Positions 61,930-64,000 of a stretch of DNA of 64,000 nucleotides are shown in pieces. Both the position numbers and the translations under genes were made by a program. The stretch's first letter is position 1, and each line of letters starts with the position of its first letter. The DNA is taken from contig NZ_CP027557.1 in assembly GCF_014854695.1 (NCBI RefSeq), forward strand, positions 2,480,001 to 2,544,000. Direction: 5' to 3'. Below the pieces are notes generated by a model. The model was not told the DNA's origin and made no database searches. It saw nothing but the letters and a program-made list of their open reading frames with translations. This DNA is from Rhodococcus rhodochrous (GTDB lineage Bacteria; Actinomycetota; Actinomycetes; Mycobacteriales; Mycobacteriaceae).

Positions 61930-63117
61930 ATGTCCACCGATCCGACCTGGCGCAGGGATGCCTGCGCCATTGCAGGAATCGGAACAACCGCGTTCTCCAA
62001 GGATTCCGGTGTCTCCGTCACAGCGCTCGCCGTCGAGGCCGCCGCGGCGGCCCTCGAGGACGCCGGACTGACCCCGGACGACGTCGACGGCGTCGTCCGC
62101 AACGATATGGATCTCGTCTCGTGTGCGGCGCTCGCCGACGGACTCGGCGTCCCGCACCTGACCTACTGGGGCGAGGCCGGCCCGGGTGGTTCGGGGCCGG
62201 CCGCGATGGTCGCCCAGGCCGTCGCCGCCATCATGAGCGGACAGGCGACCACCGTCGTCGTGTTCCGTTCGCTCAACGGTCGATCGGGCCGTCGGTTCGG
62301 CCTGTCTCCTGTCGTCACCCCCGAGGTGGGCGGCAACGAGACCTTCGAGGAGTTCTTCGGCCCGTACGGGCTGCTGTCGTCCGGCCAGTACTTCGCGCTC
62401 ATGGCTCAGCGCTACATGACCGAGACCGGCCTGACCTCCGAGCAACTCGCGCAGATCGCGCTGGTGACCCGCAAGCGCGCCAATGCGAATCCGGCCGCCC
62501 AGATGTACGACCGGACGATGACGCTCGACGACTACTTCGACTCACGGATGCTGTCGTCGCCCCTGCGCCTGTTCGACTACTGCCTCGAAACCGACGGTGC
62601 CGCAGCGGTCGTCGTCACCACCGCCGAACGCGCCAAGGACCTGCGGCAGACGCCGGCGCTCATCCGGTCGGTCGCGATGTCGACCTGCCGTCACCCCCAG
62701 CCGGGCCTGATGTACCCGACACTCATGCGCGAGGACATCACCGCCCTGCCGTCACGGGAATGCCAGGACACGCTCTACAACCGGGCCGGTCTCGGTCCCG
62801 CGGACGTCGACGTCGCGCAGATCTACGACTGCTACTCGATCACGGCCCTCATCCAGCTCGAGGATTACGGGTTCTGCAAGCGCGGCGACACCGGCGACTT
62901 CCTCGCCGAGGGCCAGATCGACCTCGGTGGAGCGATACCGATCAACACCAGCGGAGGACACATGTCCGAGGGATACATCCACGGAATGAACCACGTCGTC
63001 GAAGGGGTGCGGCAGATCCGCGGCACCTCCACGAGCCAGGTCGAGGGCGCGCAGGTCTCCCTGGTCACCTCGGCCCCGCCCCCGGCGGCGTCCGCGCTGA
63101 TCCTGGTGGCGGCATGA
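61930..63117 (+). CDS. Thiolase-like protein lacking the nucleophilic cysteine
   Basis: A 395-residue member of the thiolase/SCP-x superfamily of the kind annotated lipid-transfer protein or acetyl-CoA acetyltransferase. The thiolase Cys site is replaced by PGGSGP (85-90), while H344 in the SGGHMSEGY motif and Y299/Y302 in YDCYS remain. Such Cys-less proteins include the Ltp2 retro-aldolase of steroid side-chain degradation, which works with a DUF35 subunit. The next two genes encode DUF35 proteins. An aldolase or a specialised carrier role is therefore more likely than classical thiolysis. Translated with the next gene (overlap). Confidence 0.85.
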   Translation: MSTDPTWRRDACAIAGIGTTAFSKDSGVSVTALAVEAAAAALEDAGLTPDDVDGVVRNDMDLVSCAALADGLGVPHLTYWGEAGPGGSGPAAMVAQAVAAIMSGQATTVVVFRSLNGRSGRRFGLSPVVTPEVGGNETFEEFFGPYGLLSSGQYFALMAQRYMTETGLTSEQLAQIALVTRKRANANPAAQMYDRTMTLDDYFDSRMLSSPLRLFDYCLETDGAAAVVVTTAERAKDLRQTPALIRSVAMSTCRHPQPGLMYPTLMREDITALPSRECQDTLYNRAGLGPADVDVAQIYDCYSITALIQLEDYGFCKRGDTGDFLAEGQIDLGGAIPINTSGGHMSEGYIHGMNHVVEGVRQIRGTSTSQVEGAQVSLVTSAPPPAASALILVAA

Positions 63118-63596
63118 GCGCCGCGGCAGCCGCGAGCGCGGCGACCACCGACCGGCTCCGTCCCCTCGTCACCGAACGGGGCAGCGCAGGCTTCTTCTCC
63201 GCCGCTGCCGAGCGCCGCATCGAGATCCTCACCTGCGAGGATTGCGGGCGACGCATCCACCTGCCGCGACCGCGCTGCGTGTACTGCGCGAGCACCGAGG
63301 TGTCGTGGCAGCCGGCGCCCCACACGGGCACCGTGTACAGCCACACCATCGTCGAACATCAGGTGCATCCGCTGTTCCCGGTCCCGTACACCGTGATCGT
63401 CGTCGACCTCGACGGAGAGCAGGCCGGCGTGCGCCTGATCGGCAACCTGCCCGGTCGCGCGGACGTCACCGCCGGGACTCCGGTCCGCTGCACCTTCGAG
63501 GACCTCGGCGAGGACGCGGCCGGAAACCCCGTGGTACTGCCCGTCTGGGAGATCGACACCGAGCGCGCGAACGACGGCACCGGGGAGGGCGAATGA
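63114..63596 (+). CDS. Zn-ribbon OB-fold protein (DUF35 family)
   Basis: A 160-residue protein with a Zn ribbon C41-X2-C44 ... C55-X2-C58 and an OB-fold domain (TGTVYSHTIVEHQVHPLFP onward). DUF35 proteins form complexes with thiolase-like enzymes, as in archaeal HMG-CoA synthesis complexes and actinobacterial Ltp2-DUF35. ATG 63114 overlaps the thiolase-like stop (ATGA), consistent with a stoichiometric complex. Confidence 0.88.
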   Translation: MSAAAAASAATTDRLRPLVTERGSAGFFSAAAERRIEILTCEDCGRRIHLPRPRCVYCASTEVSWQPAPHTGTVYSHTIVEHQVHPLFPVPYTVIVVDLDGEQAGVRLIGNLPGRADVTAGTPVRCTFEDLGEDAAGNPVVLPVWEIDTERANDGTGEGE

Positions 63597-64000
63597 CCAC
63601 GACGCCCACCCGCCCGATCGATCCGGTCCTGTTCGTCGACGACGACCCGAACGTCGCACTGCGCGGCGCCCGCTGCTCCCGTTGCGCGACCGTCACCTTT
63701 CCGATGCAGCCCAGCTGCCCCCGCTGCGGGGCCGCGGAGATGAACCCCGAGGCCTTGCCGAGGGACGGCGTGCTCTGGTCGTACACCGTGCAGTCCTTCG
63801 CTCCGAAGAAACCGTTCCTGCACACCGAACCGTTCACCCCTTTCGGGGTCGGCTACATCGACCTCGGTGACGTGATCGTCGAGTCCCGCCTCACCGTGAA
63901 CGACCCGGAATCGCTGGAGATCGGGATGCCGATGCGGTTGTGCAGCATCGTCAACCACGTCGACGACGACGGCACCGAGGTCGTCACCTTCGCATTCGCA
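63593..64000 (+). CDS. Second Zn-ribbon OB-fold protein (DUF35), cut by window edge
   Basis: First 136 codons of a second DUF35 protein: Zn ribbon C28-X2-C31 ... C42-X2-C45, then VLWSYTVQSFAPKKPFLHTE and an OB-fold segment (VGYIDLGDVIVESRLTV). ATG 63593 overlaps the previous stop (ATGA). Two different DUF35 subunits after one thiolase-like gene suggest either a heteromeric complex or a second thiolase-like partner beyond the edge. Confidence 0.85.
   Translation, partial: MTTTPTRPIDPVLFVDDDPNVALRGARCSRCATVTFPMQPSCPRCGAAEMNPEALPRDGVLWSYTVQSFAPKKPFLHTEPFTPFGVGYIDLGDVIVESRLTVNDPESLEIGMPMRLCSIVNHVDDDGTEVVTFAFA

Noticed and set aside
61930-63117. Ordinary acetyl-CoA acetyltransferase
   Set aside because: The thiolase nucleophile motif is missing (PGGSGP at its place) and the C-terminal Cys is absent too; only the GGH motif remains.

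Overview
The window is high-GC DNA with strong actinobacterial codon bias. Its gene order follows the Mycobacterium tuberculosis Rv1445c–Rv1488 block almost gene for gene: pentose phosphate operon, ctaB, qor, ctaA, ABC exporter, mptB, suf operon, ABC-F, acnR/acn, a RipA-like endopeptidase, moxR, fabG1-inhA-hemH, nfeD/SPFH. It lacks PE_PGRS genes and the SufB intein, and has inserted genes (Ku, lycopene cyclase, an mce operon, a catabolic operon). A mycolic-acid actinomycete of the genus Rhodococcus fits best; the species cannot be fixed from the sequence alone.

Layout. 1–7.1 kb: tail of an unidentified gene, a weak small ORF, a frame-disrupted remnant, then tkt-tal-zwf-opcA-pgl on the minus strand (pentose phosphate pathway and NADPH). 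7.3–14.2 kb: ctaB and ctaA (heme A), a quinone oxidoreductase, a small conserved protein, an ABC exporter pair and the mannosyltransferase mptB. 14.3–20.9 kb: sufR-sufB-sufD-sufC-sufS-sufU-sufT, a complete SUF Fe-S operon behind a recognisable SufR-type operator. 21–25.4 kb: Ku with a histone-like tail, a lycopene cyclase, an ABC-F ATPase and a small HTH protein. 25.4–29.8 kb: acnR and acn, with an AcnR-type operator in the acn promoter, and an Rv1476-like membrane protein. 30–35.6 kb: NlpC/P60 endopeptidase behind a highly structured leader that can hide its ribosome binding site, then moxR-DUF58-VWA. 35.7–38.4 kb: fabG1-inhA (mycolate/FAS-II) and hemH. 38.4–41.9 kb: HxlR-type regulator with operator, methyltransferase, two conserved proteins. 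41.9–50.5 kb: a complete minus-strand mce lipid-import operon (yrbEA, yrbEB, mceA–F, mce-associated protein), next to a TetR regulator and a DUF2236 oxygenase-like gene. 52.4–54.1 kb: nfeD and an SPFH protein.

54.1–64 kb is the accessory part. An EamA/DMT transporter lies behind a tandem glycine riboswitch, which suggests glycine export. Divergently begins a plus-strand catabolic operon: CoA ligase, MDR reductase, three SDRs (one of the mycofactocin-coupled type), an orphan solute-binding lipoprotein, a thiolase-like protein without the nucleophilic cysteine, and two Zn-ribbon/OB-fold DUF35 proteins, the last cut by the window edge. The set looks like a CoA-dependent pathway for an unknown alcohol- or ketone-containing substrate, ending in an Ltp2-like retro-aldol or thiolytic step.

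Regulation is unusually readable. Several genes (ctaA, mptB, 9313, fabG1, the DUF3097 gene) have a TANNNT −10 box 6–8 nt before the start codon, so they are probably leaderless. Convergent pairs are separated by strong shared hairpins. I found no tRNA, rRNA, CRISPR array, insertion sequence or prophage.
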